In this document: positions 1 through 12,551 of the stretch, piece by piece | Position numbering within the stretch: position 1 is the stretch's first letter | Layout: every line of letters starts with the position of its first letter | DNA from: Xiphias gladius | Lineage: Eukaryota > Chordata > Actinopteri > Istiophoriformes > Xiphiidae | Direction of reading: 5' to 3' | Assembly (NCBI RefSeq): GCF_016859285.1 | Contig: NC_053420.1 | Coordinates: 5,387,001-5,451,000 of the forward strand | DNA: 64,000 nt | The notes under the pieces: generated by a model | The model's input: the letters and a program-made list of their open reading frames with translations, nothing else | What the model was told of the DNA's origin: nothing | Databases searched by the model: none | Made by a program: the position numbers and the translations under genes

Positions 1-934
1 TCTTTTGTCGATGTCTGATTCCTGTCTTTTTAGGAAAACATTAACTGTAGATAAAAATATAAATTGAATAAGTGTGTTTTTAGCCCCATTTGGTCCCAGC
101 AGGATGCCATCGTCCAGCCCGCTGTTTAAGTGAGGCTTGCACGTGAACCAGCTGGTCCAGCTCACCGTCAGTCAGCATGTCGATAGCCCTGATCCTTGTG
201 AACAAAATGAACCATTACACGCGGTTGTGCACCCTCTTCGCGTGTTGTTATACAAATCAGAGCAACATTTGAGAAATACTTTCGGTTGTGTTTCCGTTCT
301 CCCTAATGGGAAATGAGGCTGTACAGACTTTATAAATAGCTGTCTGTGTTCACATCCGCAGCCGTATGAAGTCAGAAAAATTGACTGACATTTGAGTCAA
401 ATGTTATTAACAGCAAATAAATCTTTGTTGTTGTGCTGTTGTTAATTTTTGCCTGCGTTATTTATTAGTTATGAGGCCGTTGTATGCTCATAGTTGCCGT
501 TAGTTTTCAGTTGTGTTACTGTTCAGTAATGAGCTATCACTTCCGACACCTTCAAATTTTTAATAAAAGGCATTTTGTAACAATTTTGCTGGGCGAACCC
601 AAATTCTACATGTTTATATAATTTATTATAAACCTTGACTGATCAATCGTTCACATCAAATGCATCTTCATTTTCGAACTAACCTAGTTATTTGGAAAAA
701 TAAAATGTGTAGTACACCCATGTTTTGAAGCTAATGAGAGACTTTGAGAGTTAATTAGCTGGAAGTAGGAAAAAGAATTAGAACTTTGAAAAGTTAGGGG
801 GCATGTTGTCCCCTTCCCCAGTGGAAATGACACCCTTTGGTACTGAAACTCAGGTATCGTATCAGCACCAGTATCAAAGAATACCCAACAATATCCCACC
901 CTACCCTGTAATCATTCATCTCGTTTTTCTCCAG
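1..934. other. Non-coding sequence upstream of the first visible C1qA exon
   Basis: No collagen-like, signal-peptide or other convincing coding exon was found here on either strand. Because the first visible C1qA exon begins in the middle of a codon, this stretch is probably intron of C1qA, with the signal-peptide exon lying before base 1. It is AT-rich and otherwise featureless. Confidence 0.5.
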
Positions 935-1706
935 CTGTGATGGTCGACGGTCCGGTGGATACGAGCCAGATGCCGATGCTGAAGGGGGAGATGGGGATTC
1001 GGGGCTTTCAAGGGGTCATGGGTCCTAAAGGTTACCGCGGGAGTCTGGGACCAGTGGGCCACCCTGGGCCACCCGGTCGCCCCGGCCCTGAGGGGAGGAG
1101 CATGGGCCACGGTAATGACACGACTTCTGACCCTACAGCCTACAGCATACATCACTCGCTCACACACAGTGTATATCTGTAATAGCATATAGGATACACT
1201 GTATCATGCCAAACTCAATACAATACAAAATACCTGACGGGGAAGAAATTAAAGCAGATAATAAACAGTTAAACAGCAAAAGATGTCTGTCTGTGCGTAA
1301 CCCAGCCGTGCTGCCAATTTGTCCCGGTGGCCACTCGCAGTAAAACAAAAAACAAACACAACAAAAAGCACTTTTCCTTCAAGTGAGCTGGCGTCATGTT
1401 CGTGTCTGGAATCCAGTTCCTACAATACATCCGTGACCTCAACCTAACGACACGATGAAGACATGCTAAGTTTACGGTCTTCTTAGTCTTGTAATGACTA
1501 CATTCTGACAAATTCTGTGTAATTATATAGAACAATTATAGAAAAAAAAAATTTCAAATATATTGGTTGTCGTTTGTCCTGTTGATCGGCTGTCAAACGT
1601 CAAGAAGGCGGGACTTATCCAGTATTCTAATATGACCCTGTTATTAAAGCATGTAGCAATGAGACCATGGTGGACAATAAATGATAACCCAATAAATGAT
1701 TTTTGG

Positions 1707-1784
<78 letters not shown>

Positions 1785-2356
1785 GTGTGTGTATGTGCAT
1801 GTGTGTGTGTGTGCATGTGTGTCCCCATCCTTCCTGCTTATAGGGCAGCACTCCTCTCGGCAGGCCCAATCCGCTTTCTCAGTGATCAGGACTGACAACA
1901 GTTATCCTCGTTACGACCAGGTTCTCACTCCTTTGTCCCTCAGCTGTCTTATTTCTAAATGTTTTAAATTCTGCAATATTTTTACAAATAGTAGACATTT
2001 TCTTCCTGTCTTTATTTAATGTCTGCTGGAATAAAAGAAAAGAATATTGTGATTTGAAACCAGCCACGCAGATAGTGTTAGTTTTGTCTGGTCAGGTTTT
2101 GAGATACTAGTATGAGATAGTAGTATGTATTTCCAGAAACATAGTCACTATTAGTCTGGATGATCCACAGACTTCAGTGTCAGCAGTTTTCATAGAAACT
2201 AACAACAAAATTGTTCCTATAAAACTGTTCACTGTTAATTTTCATCATGTAAATGTAATTGGAAAAATATACGAGTCTACAGCAACACAGTCTTTAACCT
2301 TTTTTTCTTTTACATGTTTCTGTTTGTATCAGTTTCTTATTGATCTTTGACTGTTC

Positions 2357-2435
<79 letters not shown>

Positions 2436-2755
2436 GTGTGCATCAGACAGTAACCTACCAGACCACAGTGGTCAACAAACCCGAGGACTTTAACGCCGCC
2501 ACAGGTCACTTCACCTGCAGACTGCCTGGTGTTTATTACTTCAACTTCCACTCCACGGCCAAGGTAACACACTGTTGTCAGTTCTATAGCTGCACTTCTT
2601 AACGTGAGAATAAATGCCGACCATTTTGGAAACTATATCATAGATGTTTTGGACATCATGTGCTTTACTACCTTCTAGACAGCCACAAGCCTAAACTTGT
2701 CTGAGATATGTAATCTGCACCTGCAGCTCCATTACCATACTGCATTACAGCTGTG

Positions 2756-2834
<79 letters not shown>

Positions 2835-4862
2835 TTAGGTCAGCCTGTGTCTGCGTATAGCCAGCGAGGCTCTGAACAACAAGCTGGGATTCTGTGACTA
2901 CAACAGGAACTACGATCAGGTGAGTGTCGGTGCTCCGGCGAGCGCCACAGAGCTCGAGAGACGTCAGCAGGGAAAATCCCTCAAAAGAGCTCTACATTTA
3001 ACTATTTTCATAAAATCATTTTCCTCTGTGCACATATTCACATAGATATGTATATTATTTCCCTTGCATATGATGTTAAAACAGGTTATTTTTACTACAC
3101 ATATTGTGCGTAAAGACTGCTCAAAAGGATCTTTTATTTGTGTTCTTGGATTTGAAAGTTCAGTTCAGCCAAAGTCTCTCAACCCTCCCTAACCGCGTCG
3201 AAACAGGCAAGACTCTGAGGTCTGTGTCGCACAGTGACCCCCGCGCCATGTTTGCCAAACTCTGGCTGACCGTGGCTCCGGTTTGTGCCTCTCACACGTA
3301 GCTACCGGTAACGTTGGCAAGCCTCATCAGTGCTGGCAGAAACATCGTGCACAAACGAGATTTATTCCTCTGCAGCGGCAGTTAAAGCGACGCATGGGCC
3401 CGTCGATAACCGTGCCGTGCTCAGAGATGGAAAGATATTTGGGGCTGACGAACAGTAACGTTAGCTTCCTGTGACTGTCAAAGCTCCAACCGATTCCCTG
3501 TCTGTCCTGGGAAAATGAAAGTCTGACAGTAGTTTTTTCCCGGCTGGTTAGCTCTGACTCTGTCCATGCTGCGCTGAGCAGTGGTCTATCAGTCCGCCCG
3601 CCGTGTCCCCTGACCGTCCCACGTCACACACTACAACGCCACAAGGCCTGGAAAGTTATAGCAAAATTTGAGGCTGTCCTCCCGAGAAGAACGACAGAGA
3701 CAGTCGTTTTACCAAGCGCCCCATGGTAATGATGACAGGAGCAAGGGAGGAAGTCAGGTGACGTTGTTGTAGAGCAACAAAGTCTGCGTAGGAAGGAGGT
3801 TGGGCTAGATGCCTTGGTCAGACATTAACACGAGAGACTGCTGTTTGTTTCCCGTTTCCAACTGACAGTCGACGTTTTGTTTTTTTTTCCTTTTGGTTCA
3901 TTTTTTTGTTTGATTTTTTTTTTAAAAACCATGACCACAATCTTTCCCGGTTTATTATCGTAATCAGGGCGACGGAGGTCCCCTAACTTAACGAAGTAGT
4001 CATTTTAACTCAAACCCTAATCTTTCCCTAGACTTAACTGAATCTTAACCATTGCGTCATCATGTCATAAAACCTTTTTTTTTTTTTTTTTCGAACCGTG
4101 TTTTTTGTAACGGTGCAGACAAATGATGTCGTCCCGCCGATAGTGGCGATGTGTGTATCCCCATTGAAGCCTCATCCCTCACTGGCTTCCCACCCCCCAC
4201 AAATGGTAGTTGTGTTGGTTGTCCTTGCTCTGGCACACACGCAAATTTATCCACTATGACAAAATGCCTCACATAAATACAATAAACTTATGACGCTATC
4301 TTCAACATTTTATTACACTGTAAGCAGGGCACTATTAGTTTGAATTACATTTTTAATTATCTTTTCCACAGTTATTAAGTTATCACTTTCCACCCTGAGT
4401 TTACCGAAAGCTGAATTTTGATGAACCGGACAGGTGAGGTCTCGAGTCTTTTTTCAATGCCAGAACAAATGAAACAGTGACAAGTGAACCACAAGATTTA
4501 GCCCCCTCCCCACTTCATTATTTGTCCAAATTTCCCTTAACACCATCCGGTCTCTCCATAATAAAAAGGTCTGAGCAAACCTTCAGACTTTGCGGTCATT
4601 CGCCGGGTTCTCCAGTGATTTACAGGACAAAATACATTGCGGTTTCTTTTACATATTAACAGCTGAGTTTTTATCAAGAAGCTTCGACGTGATTGGCTGC
4701 GTTGTGTTTCAGGTGCTGTCGGGCGGCGTGGTTTTACAGCTGAGAGCCGGACAGAGGGTTTGGCTCGAGTCCTTCAAGGACCAGCAGCTAGATTCTGATC
4801 CACGAGACACACGAGAAAAACAGATCATCTTCAACGGCTTCCTGCTCTTCTCAGATCAATAA
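935..4862 (+). CDS. c1qa: Complement C1q subunit A (5' partial, five exons)
   Basis: A chain of C1q, the secreted recognition molecule that binds immune complexes and activates C1r/C1s. Visible exons are 935-1111, 1844-1920, 2447-2563, 2839-2919 and 4713-4862; all junctions are GT-AG and in phase, giving 199 residues and a TAA stop. The first exon carries about 14 Gly-X-Y triplets (start GEMGIRGFQG). The gC1q domain starts around AFSVIRTDNSYPRY and includes GHFTCRLPGVYYF, the LGFCDYN cysteine strand and the closing GFLLFSDQ. The A-chain call rests on LGFCD followed by Q-V-L-S-G-G-V-V-L-Q-L, which resembles human C1QA more than C1QB or C1QC, and on gene order. The incoming exon begins at codon position 2, so at least one upstream exon with signal peptide, N-terminal Cys and first collagen segment is missing from the window. 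Three introns interrupt the gC1q domain or its start, unlike human C1QA. Confidence 0.9.
1705..1822 (+). repeat. (GT)n microsatellite, C1qA intron
   Basis: Nearly pure GT array of about 118 bp with a few C/A interruptions at its 3' end. It ends about 20 nt before the acceptor of exon 1844-1920. Confidence 0.95.
2359..2440 (+). repeat. (TG)n microsatellite abutting a C1qA acceptor
   Basis: About 82 bp of TG with one CG interruption. Only six bases separate it from the exon that starts at 2447, so the array takes the place of most of the polypyrimidine tract. Confidence 0.95.
2754..2831 (+). repeat. (TG)n microsatellite abutting a C1qA acceptor
   Basis: Pure TG array of about 78 bp followed by a short T run and AG at 2837-2838, immediately before the exon starting at 2839. 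Confidence 0.95.
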
Positions 4863-5964
4863 GAAAATTCAGTTGCACACTCACGGCAGCTGAAGTCAGT
4901 GCTGTAAACCTGGGACTGCATCGCTTTATGAATTTAACATCTAAAAATCTCTGATTTCAGATCACATTTCTCAAAGCTGTTTTTAGAAGGACAATTTACC
5001 ATAGCACAGTGTCACTACACAGTAATATTTGTGAAACTTACTCTTGTTTCATTTGCATGTGAACCCACAGGTAACTTGTTCACCTGATTTGTTTCCTTCA
5101 TACTGATGCATGTAAACCCTCTTTGAAGGTTGACTTTTTCTGCGAATGCTACTGAAACAAAATTAAAGTTTGTTATTGAATGTGGATATGTTTGGTCCAA
5201 TTGGAGAAACAGATTAATGTGCGTAAAGGTTTATCAGACACTAAAACACTGCACGACGGTTTGTAATAGTTGCAGCAGGGGGCGGGCGGATCGACCCTCC
5301 CCCATAGTGTGTGCAGTGATGACCCCGTCAGTTGCTACATAGCATTAACTCATGTTTGTCAAATGATTTGCTGGTAGTTAAAATATATCAGAAGTAGCCT
5401 TTTGATGATGCATTCCACTCATAAATCATGACACATTTGTCTCTCTTACACGATAGTACATTAGCTGCTTTTAACAATGAAAAGTATCAATGCAGGTATT
5501 GATATCAATGATCCTGGACCTGTCATTACTTGCGGTACCCCTCGCCACCAACTAGCAGGATTTCAGAACTCTGGAAAGTTTTCACGCCGGCACAAATTTT
5601 ATCTTTTGCTCGACGACCTCTACGTAAACAGTAGAAATACAGTATTCATGATACAAAGTAATCCACCAGAAGTCTGTGGTTGCATGTTTTCGATTGGCCA
5701 ACTCAGCGCCTTGCCGAATGACGTCCTGTTTCATTGTGCTTAAGTATGCGACTGTAGAATATTAATTTTAGTTTTCATTAATACTATCATTGACCTTCGG
5801 TTTTGTCTGAATACATACACAGTGTGGACACCAAAACACTCAGGCGGCACATAACTTCCACCGCTTAACCCTGTAATTAAATCTCTTTTATAATAAAATA
5901 TGTCTAAAATGTTTTAATATGCATCTGGATCCCGATCTTGCCAAAGTTAGTCATTAACTAGAAT

Positions 5965-6305
5965 TACCGCCTCATGGTTTTATTCCTCCGCCAACCAGTC
6001 AAGTTGCATTTTACATCCATGTCTGTCCAGACTGATATTATATAATTTAATAAAATGTATTACGTGTATTTTATCATAATTAGCAAATTAATTCTTTAGT
6101 TCATCGCCAAAAATGTGTTTTGTGAGGTGACCTTTGACCCCTTGACCACCAAATTCTAATCAGCTCATCCCCTTGAGTCCAAGTGGACGTTTGTGCCAAA
6201 TGTGGCGAAATTGCCTCAAGGCGTTCCTGAGATGTCGTGTTCACGAGAACGGGACGGACATACGGACAACCCGAAAACAAAACGTCTCTGGCCACGAAGG
6301 CAACG
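5965..6305. repeat. Teleost interspersed repeat, class unassigned
   Basis: Contains wording I recognise as recurring across fish genomes: a statement of the type 'tgacctttgaccccttgaccacc', then 'tccaagtggacgtttgtgcc', then a GGACGGACATACGGACAACCC-like block. No coding capacity. I cannot assign a class without a repeat library. Confidence 0.5.
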
Positions 6306-7289
6306 AGCTTCCATAAGATCTATTTCAAAATACGCATATCAAATTAAAATCACATGCCGGATTTTTGTTTCATTTGAGTGAAAAAGTGCAGTAAAGGAAG
6401 TGAAAATGTTCCAAAATGTTCTCTCACTTAATGTTAAGAAATCCTTTTTAAAAATCATGGATGGCTTGTTCCTGGCTTTCTCCCAAATTTGCTCAAGTCT
6501 GCTTTTGACAGACAAATAGACAAAGAGGACAAAAAACATAATCTCCTTGGTCATTTTTCTGTCTCAGCCGCAGATACAAACAGGGATGTCTCAGAGCATC
6601 CCTAATAAATAAACCAAGATGTCTTCCTACATCCACAGAGAAAACTTCAATATGTAAACACATAAAGAGCCGACCTGTTTGACTTCACATCATTAAGGGA
6701 AGATGGAAAAGCAACAGCCTGACATTTGGGAAATGCACTTAATTGAGTCAGGTCAACAACGCTATGCTGGCAGTTCCCCCCTGCCTCCAGTCTTTATGCT
6801 AAGCTAGGCTAAAAATGTCCTGGTCTTCACTCTGTACTGAGCCCACGGAGATGACACTCATAATCCATCTGACTCTGGAGAAGAGCATTTCTGGAACTCT
6901 CATCCACGCACAAACCACCGTAAACACGTCCTTCAACCCATCTCATCTATCAAAATTTAGCCGAGCCGGATGATCTGTCACAGGCCGAATGGTTTTTCTG
7001 TCATTAACATTGCAGCCCTCTGTGAAGCTGCATGAAATCTGTTTCTTTTGATTCATATCAAGTTTCCCTAATCACACAGAAAAGTTTAGTGTGTCCCCTC
7101 TGAAGGTTATAGAAGTGAGGCATTTCTGGTTTGATGCGCCTTGACCATAAACTTTGACACGTCCTTAGTTGACTTTCTCCTCAAATCATTGTGTGTGTGT
7201 CTGTTCTTGTCCTAGTTTGGTTAAACTGCTGAAACCTGGTTCTCTGAAGTACACATCCTGTCACGAGTCAGATTTTGCAGTGGGGTGGC

Positions 7290-7696
7290 CAGAGTTAAAG
7301 GTCCCGGGGGGAACTGCAGTTTGGGAAAGTTCTGCCCTGTTTCATGGCAGTGCCCCTGTACGCAAAGCCAGCTCCATAAAGTTAAAGTTTTCCCAGTTCG
7401 CTGTGGAAGAGCTTGACTGGCCCGCACAGAGCCCTGATCTCAACCACCCACCCAGCAACTTTGGGATGAACTGGAACGCCGACTCTGAGCCAGAACTGAT
7501 CACCCTGCATCAGTGCTGGACTTTACCAATGCTATTGTGGCTGAATGGGAAGAATTCCCTGAACCCGGGTTCCAAAGTCTGGTTGAAAACCTGAAACCAG
7601 AAGAGCGGAGGCTGTAACAGCAGAAATCACATGTTCCTTTATCACATATATATCACATATAACGTTTGGGCGTCCACATACTTTTGCCCACGTAGG
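7290..7696 (+). mobile_element. Degenerate Tc1/mariner-like transposase fragment (copy A)
   Basis: A broken reading frame carries the DDE-transposase signature around LDWPAQSPDLN (about 7413-7445), followed by a decayed tail. The right end reads as a terminal repeat of the type GTCCACATACTTTTG (about 7670-7690). A related copy lies at 47985-48343. No matching left terminal repeat was found, so the element is 5'-truncated and dead. Confidence 0.75.
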
Positions 7697-7939
7697 AACC
7701 TTGGCTTGGTTACCCGCATTTTGAGTCTCAGTTTGACAACTCACTGGTCATTAATATTTGAGAAGCTAAATATGGAGCCACAGTACAGAAAAGGCTGACA
7801 AATGATAGGACGGGAGGAAATGTTCTTCTCTCTCTCTGTCTCCTTCCATCTCTCAGTAAACTCCCAAAATTGCAGAACTTCATACAGGAGGCTTAGAAAC
7901 TAATTTCCGATGTAAAAGCTGCTGAATCTTTGGTTTTGT

Positions 7940-8032
7940 GTTCCTCCTCCGGCTACTGCAGGACGAAGATCCTCACTTCAGTTTGTTTTGAACTCGCTGC
8001 AGTGGGTTTTGGTTTTCTCTCTCTTCTCTCAG
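7940..8032 (+). other. Putative 5' non-coding exon of C1qC
   Basis: A CAG|gtgagt-type donor at 8032/8033 would splice to the acceptor at 9446-9447, ten bases before the C1qC start codon. This mirrors the non-coding first exon of mammalian C1Q genes. The 5' boundary is a guess. Confidence 0.35.
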
Positions 8033-8334
8033 GTGAGTTTTATACATTCTTTTTGACATTATCTGTGAGTTGATTACAGTTTACCAAATGCATTTGTGAA
8101 AGAATCTGCTGTTGTTAAAAAGATGATCTCCTGTTTTCCCTTTATCATTATGAGTGTGTATTTTCTTTTTTTTGTATAAACAGAGGACTTTGGTATTTGA
8201 GCTGTGTGGTCTGCTCTCACATTTTGTTTGTGATTCTGAAGAATACTTTGATTAACTGAGTTAACTGCAGTGGATGGTTCAGATTCAGTCAGAAGCTGTG
8301 GCAGATTTGAGCCAGCAGCCTTTTAGCATTTGCT

Positions 8335-9446
8335 TCTCTCCTCCACCTCCTCTCTCCTCTTTGTCTCCTCGTCTTCTCCACTTTCTCTGTCTTCCTCTTC
8401 ACATCTCCTCTTCCCTCTTCTCCTCTCATTTTCTCCCACCCCCCCCTTTCCTCTCCTCTTCTCCTCCTATCCTCTTTCCACCTGTTTTATCACCTTCTCC
8501 CCTCTTCTTTCCTTGTCTCCTCTCCTTCCACCCTCTGTCCTATCTGTCCTTCTTCACTCCTATTTCCATATCCTCCTCTCTTCTCTTCTTCTCCTTTCTC
8601 TCCTCTTATCATCTCCCCTTTCCATCTATCTTTTCCTTTCCTCTTTCCTCCTGTCCTGTCCTCCTCTCTCCTCATTCCTTGTCTTTTCTCTTCCTTTTCT
8701 TGCCTTCTCCACCCTGTTTTTCCTCTTCTCCTCTCAAATCTATTCCCTCCTCCTTTCCTATTCCCTAATCTCCTCTCTTTTCTCCCCGTGTCCTCTCCTC
8801 TTATCTCCTGTCCTATCACCTTCCCCCTCTTTTCTTTCATGCTCTCCTCTGCATCCATCCTCTCTCCCTTTCCTGTTTTCTTTGCCCCTCTTTCCTTATT
8901 TCTCTTTTTTTAACTTATTACTTTCCTCCTCATCTCATTCCCTCTTCCTCCCCCTTTCCTCTTTTCTTTCCCTCTTCTCTTCTGATTTCCTTTTCCCTCC
9001 TGTCATATCATCCTATCCTCCCTTCACCTCCTTCCTTCTATCATTTCCTCCTACCCTTTCATCCCTCCCGGAATTCTCCTCCCCACTTTCCTCACCATCT
9101 GTCATTTCTCCTCTTTTCTTTCCTTTCTCCCGGCCTCCTCTGTTCTGTCCTCGTCTCCTCTCCTCCTCTCCTCTTATCTGATCTCCCTTCTTATTGTCTC
9201 CTCTTCCCACCTAAAACCATCTCCATCCCTTATTCTCCTCCCCACTCTTCTCTCATATAATCACCTCCCTTCTCATCTCATTTTTCCTCGTCTCCTCTCC
9301 TCCTCTCCTCTTATCTGATCTCCCTTCTTATTGTCTCCTCTTCCCACCTAAAACCATCTCCATCCCTTATTCTCCTCCCCAATCTTCTCTCGTATAATCA
9401 CCTCCCTTCTCATCTCATTTTTCCTCGTCTCCTCTCCTCCCCGTCA
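8335..9446 (+). repeat. 1.1-kb pyrimidine-rich tract in C1qC intron 1
   Basis: About 1.1 kb of almost uninterrupted C and T on the sense strand, built from CTCCTCTC-like units. It leads straight into the acceptor of the first coding exon. Open frames across it (for example 8330-9181) are low-complexity Ser/Leu/Pro strings and not genes. Confidence 0.9.
9151..9442 (+). repeat. 137-bp tandem duplication inside the pyrimidine tract
   Basis: A unit starting TCGTCTCCTCTCC recurs at 9151, 9288 and 9425, a constant period of 137 bp, giving two full copies plus a start. The two full copies differ at only two positions that I could see, indicating a recent duplication. Confidence 0.9.
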
Positions 9447-9457
9447 GGTTCTCCATC

Positions 9458-11994
9458 ATGCTCCATCATTTTTTTCTGGTGATCGGAGCCCTGGTCTCAT
9501 TGGCCGTACCCCTGCTGGTCGCCATTGAGACCTGCCCAGCGACAGGGATCCCCGGGATACCAGGTACATGCATTCATGTGTGTATGGTTCTATAGGTCGG
9601 TGTGTGAATATTTCTGTTTGTTTTGTTTGTGTTTGTTTATCTTTCTTTCCATCCTCAGGTATGCCTGGGCTGCCTGGCAGAGACGGTCGTGATGGAGAGA
9701 AAGGACAGAAAGGCCAACCAGGTATACACACAGAGTTGGCTTAGGAGCAGCCATAATGACCCGTCTAAAGTTTGTGCACATGCTAGATAAAATACAATGA
9801 GGAAAAAACATGGATGTTTAGAAGGAAAAAATAAATCTTTTGAACAAGTCATCTGGAAACCTTTTAAAGGTTTTGTGTAAATTTGTATCTTAAGACCCTT
9901 ACCCTCATGTACAAAAACGTTTCACCGAAGTTTCACTCGACTGAAATTATTTTATTTGTGCCAAGGCCAATTTTTTAACCTTCTTTTACCTGCAGTAAAA
10001 GAAATTCAGCCAAACCGAACAAACGACAGCTTCCAGGCAGCGTACAGAAACAGATCACCATATTGTTTATAAAAAGCAGTAGCCGCTGCTTTTTGTAAAG
10101 ATCATAAACACCACACTCAGATATTAGCACCTTGGACCCAGTTTGCAGTTTTATTTTATGTATTTATTTGTGACATGATCATGACAAGTGAAGAGGCCTT
10201 TAGTCTGTGTCATTTAATGGAAAATTTCATTTTGATAAACTGGGTTTTATCTTTTTCCGTTAATTCGTATTTGAATTTTTTTTAAAAAAACACATAACAA
10301 GTGTCCTTTAATATAGAAACAAGAAGAAAGAAGCTGTCTCACAGAGTTAATGCTAATACAGTGCATGCTGAAAAGTAAGCTAATTAAGCTAACTGTCAAA
10401 GTAGCATCATAAAAACATTTGCTACTAGCTTAACAATGTGAATGATCTGCATTCAGCAGCATATTAATTCAGCAGATTTCAAGTCACAAGACTTGAACCT
10501 CTGAATCCACGCTGAGCTAATCCTTCAAACTGTCAGGCAGAGCAGGTCAGTGTGGCTGGTTATTACGTACAACGACCAGCCTGTTGTTGATGTCTGCAGG
10601 AGCAGTGTGGCGAGGCGGCCTCGGCCCACAGAAGGGAGAGAAGGGGGAGCCGGGGCCGATGGGATTCCCCGGTAAACGAGGTCAGAGCGGGGAAATAGGG
10701 GAACCAGGGGCACCAGGGCCTGCCGGACCTCCGGGAGAACCAGGAGACACCGGGTATGTAGTCAGACAAAACCACTGGAAAAAAACTTTTGGAATCTTTT
10801 ATCACTACACTGAATTAAAAAGTGACCACAAGTGTCTTTAAAATAACCTCAAAAAAATCCACTCTTCGAGCCTACAGGGTTTTAATGTTCCATACTCAGA
10901 CGACTGTGAGTTTAACCCTAACCCAAGATCCTCAAGGTTCACAGTTTCACTGTGTGGCAACAAGTTCGTGGTAATTTGATTTGAGGCAGGTTAGCGGGTT
11001 AATCCAGCCCTGAGCCTCACTTTGTGTTGTTTCGGTGGCTGCAGGACCGCTGGCTTCCAGCAGAAAGCGGCCTTCAGCGTTGCCAGAGGGACCAACGAAT
11101 ACCCAGACAAAGCCAGCGTCATTCGGTTCACCACAGTCATCACCAACCTTAACAATGACTACAACACCGTGACAGGACATTTCCGGTGAGATTACCGCCT
11201 GTTTTCTAGTCATGTTACACAGAAACGTGATGGCAGTAGCTTTTATGACACGTCTGTATCACCAACCAAAAAAATAGTTCTCACCAAAGTCAGTAGGATT
11301 CGTCCTCCTGGGACCATGAATGTCTGTACAAAATCTAATGGAGATCCATCTCAGAGTTGCTGCGATATTTCAGTCAGGACCAATTGATTGGTGGACCAAT
11401 CGACAGACTGATATTAACGTCCACAGAACCATGCCACTAGCTAGCATGGCCGAAAAAGAAAAAAAACAACAACAATTCCCCTGATAATCTAGAGAATCAA
11501 GAGAATTCCAGTGTGATCAGGCTACCCACCGAGACAGGAGCAAAACAAAGACACCTTTGGTGAATTAATTAAGTTTGTGCATTGTAGGTGTCGGATCCCG
11601 GGCACGTACTACTTTGTGTTCCACGCATCTTTAGAGGACCGACTCTGTGTGCTGCTGAAGCTGGACCAAACACTGCTGACGGCGTTCTGCGATCATCGCC
11701 GTGGGAGGAGACAGGTAGGCGCATAACACAGCACCAGGGCTTAATTCTATCACATTGTTCTGCCGCCAAAGAAGAATTGCTCAAGTAAATTAGGTAAATG
11801 AATGCTCTCTGGTTTTAACCCCCCCCCCATGGTTACATTTCGATCGGTACTGATTCCAGACGACTTCGGGCAGCCTGGCAGTCTACCTGTCAAGGGACCA
11901 GGAGGTTTGGCTGGAGACTAAAGACTACAGAGGGATGAGAGGAAAACCGAGCGGTTACAGCATCTTCTCCGGCTTCCTGCTGCACCCTCACTGA
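9458..11994 (+). CDS. c1qc: Complement C1q subunit C (complete, six coding exons)
   Basis: C chain of C1q; in the mammalian protein it forms C-C disulfide dimers within the hexameric bouquet. Exons 9458-9563, 9659-9721, 10600-10753, 11045-11185, 11588-11714 and 11860-11994 join in phase to give 241 residues, close to the 245 of human C1QC. The ATG at 9458 opens a hydrophobic signal peptide ([18 protein letters not shown]), followed by IETCP with the interchain cysteine. The collagen stalk starts at GIPGIPGMPG, is interrupted around [12 protein letters not shown] and resumes to GEPGDTG. The gC1q domain runs from about AAFSVARG to SGFLLHPH and includes [26 protein letters not shown] and AFCDH. 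IRF..V.TN and YYFVFHAS with LCVLL favour C1QC over A or B. Introns fall inside gC1q at GHF|R (phase 2) and RRQ|TTSG (phase 0); the latter matches a C1qA intron. Confidence 0.93.
11275..11460 (+). repeat. Interspersed repeat in C1qC intron
   Basis: Belongs to a family seen again at about 19330-19860, 25060-25300 and 43990-44280: blocks of the type 'ggaccatgaatgtctgta', 'gagatatttcagtc' and 'ccatgccactagc'. Non-coding; class not assigned. Confidence 0.55.
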
Positions 11995-12535
11995 CCCAGA
12001 GGACAGGGAAAGCGAAAAAACAGCCTCACTTATACTTAACGTTTTTAGAGCCACACTCCAAGGCTGAAGCTACTGGCAAAATGATGTCTCTCCTTCCTTC
12101 TCACTGACCCTTTCGCCTTTTTAAAAAGCACGCACTGATTACCTCTCATGTTCAAATTTCATTTTTCGGAAACAATTTTTAACAATTTACGATTTGCGGT
12201 GTAATTTAGTTGTGGGAATCAGGCACTAATGAAATACTTACTGGTACTTAAATGTATGTACAGTGGGAAAAAAAAAACACCTTGCACACCCAGAGTTTGT
12301 GTTAATGCGTGTGTTTATATTATAGAACGATTTAGTCACTTTTAAGAAAGAAGGGATTTGTCTCCACTAGTGATCGGGTTTGCTATTTGTTTATCACCCT
12401 TGAAACTCGTTTATCACCAAATGCATAGGACTGATGCCATTTACAGTTGAATATATCATACATCAGATCCAATTCACTGTGTTGATTTTATCTTCTTTGT
12501 CTGACAGCAAACAAATGATTTGAACTGGAAAACCC

Positions 12536-12551
12536 AATAAACCCGAATAAA
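12536..12551 (+). terminator. Twin AATAAA polyadenylation signals of C1qC
   Basis: AATAAA at 12536-12541 and again at 12546-12551, followed within about 40 nt by a GT-rich stretch, as expected for a cleavage site about 570 nt after the stop. Confidence 0.6.

Larger units (their letters stand above)
4863..7939. other. C1qA 3' UTR and C1qA-C1qC intergenic region
   Basis: No gene recognised. An ATTAAA at about 5161-5166 is a candidate C1qA polyadenylation signal. The rest is AT-rich and contains an interspersed repeat (about 5965-6305) and a Tc1-like relic (about 7290-7696), listed separately. Confidence 0.6.

Noticed and set aside
1523-1898. Open frames rich in Thr-His or Cys-Val repeats
   Set aside because: Translations of the GT microsatellite.
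8330-9181. 283-residue open frame on + strand
   Set aside because: Pure low-complexity translation (Ser/Leu/Pro/Phe) of the CT-rich tract in the C1qC intron; the other frames are equally open.
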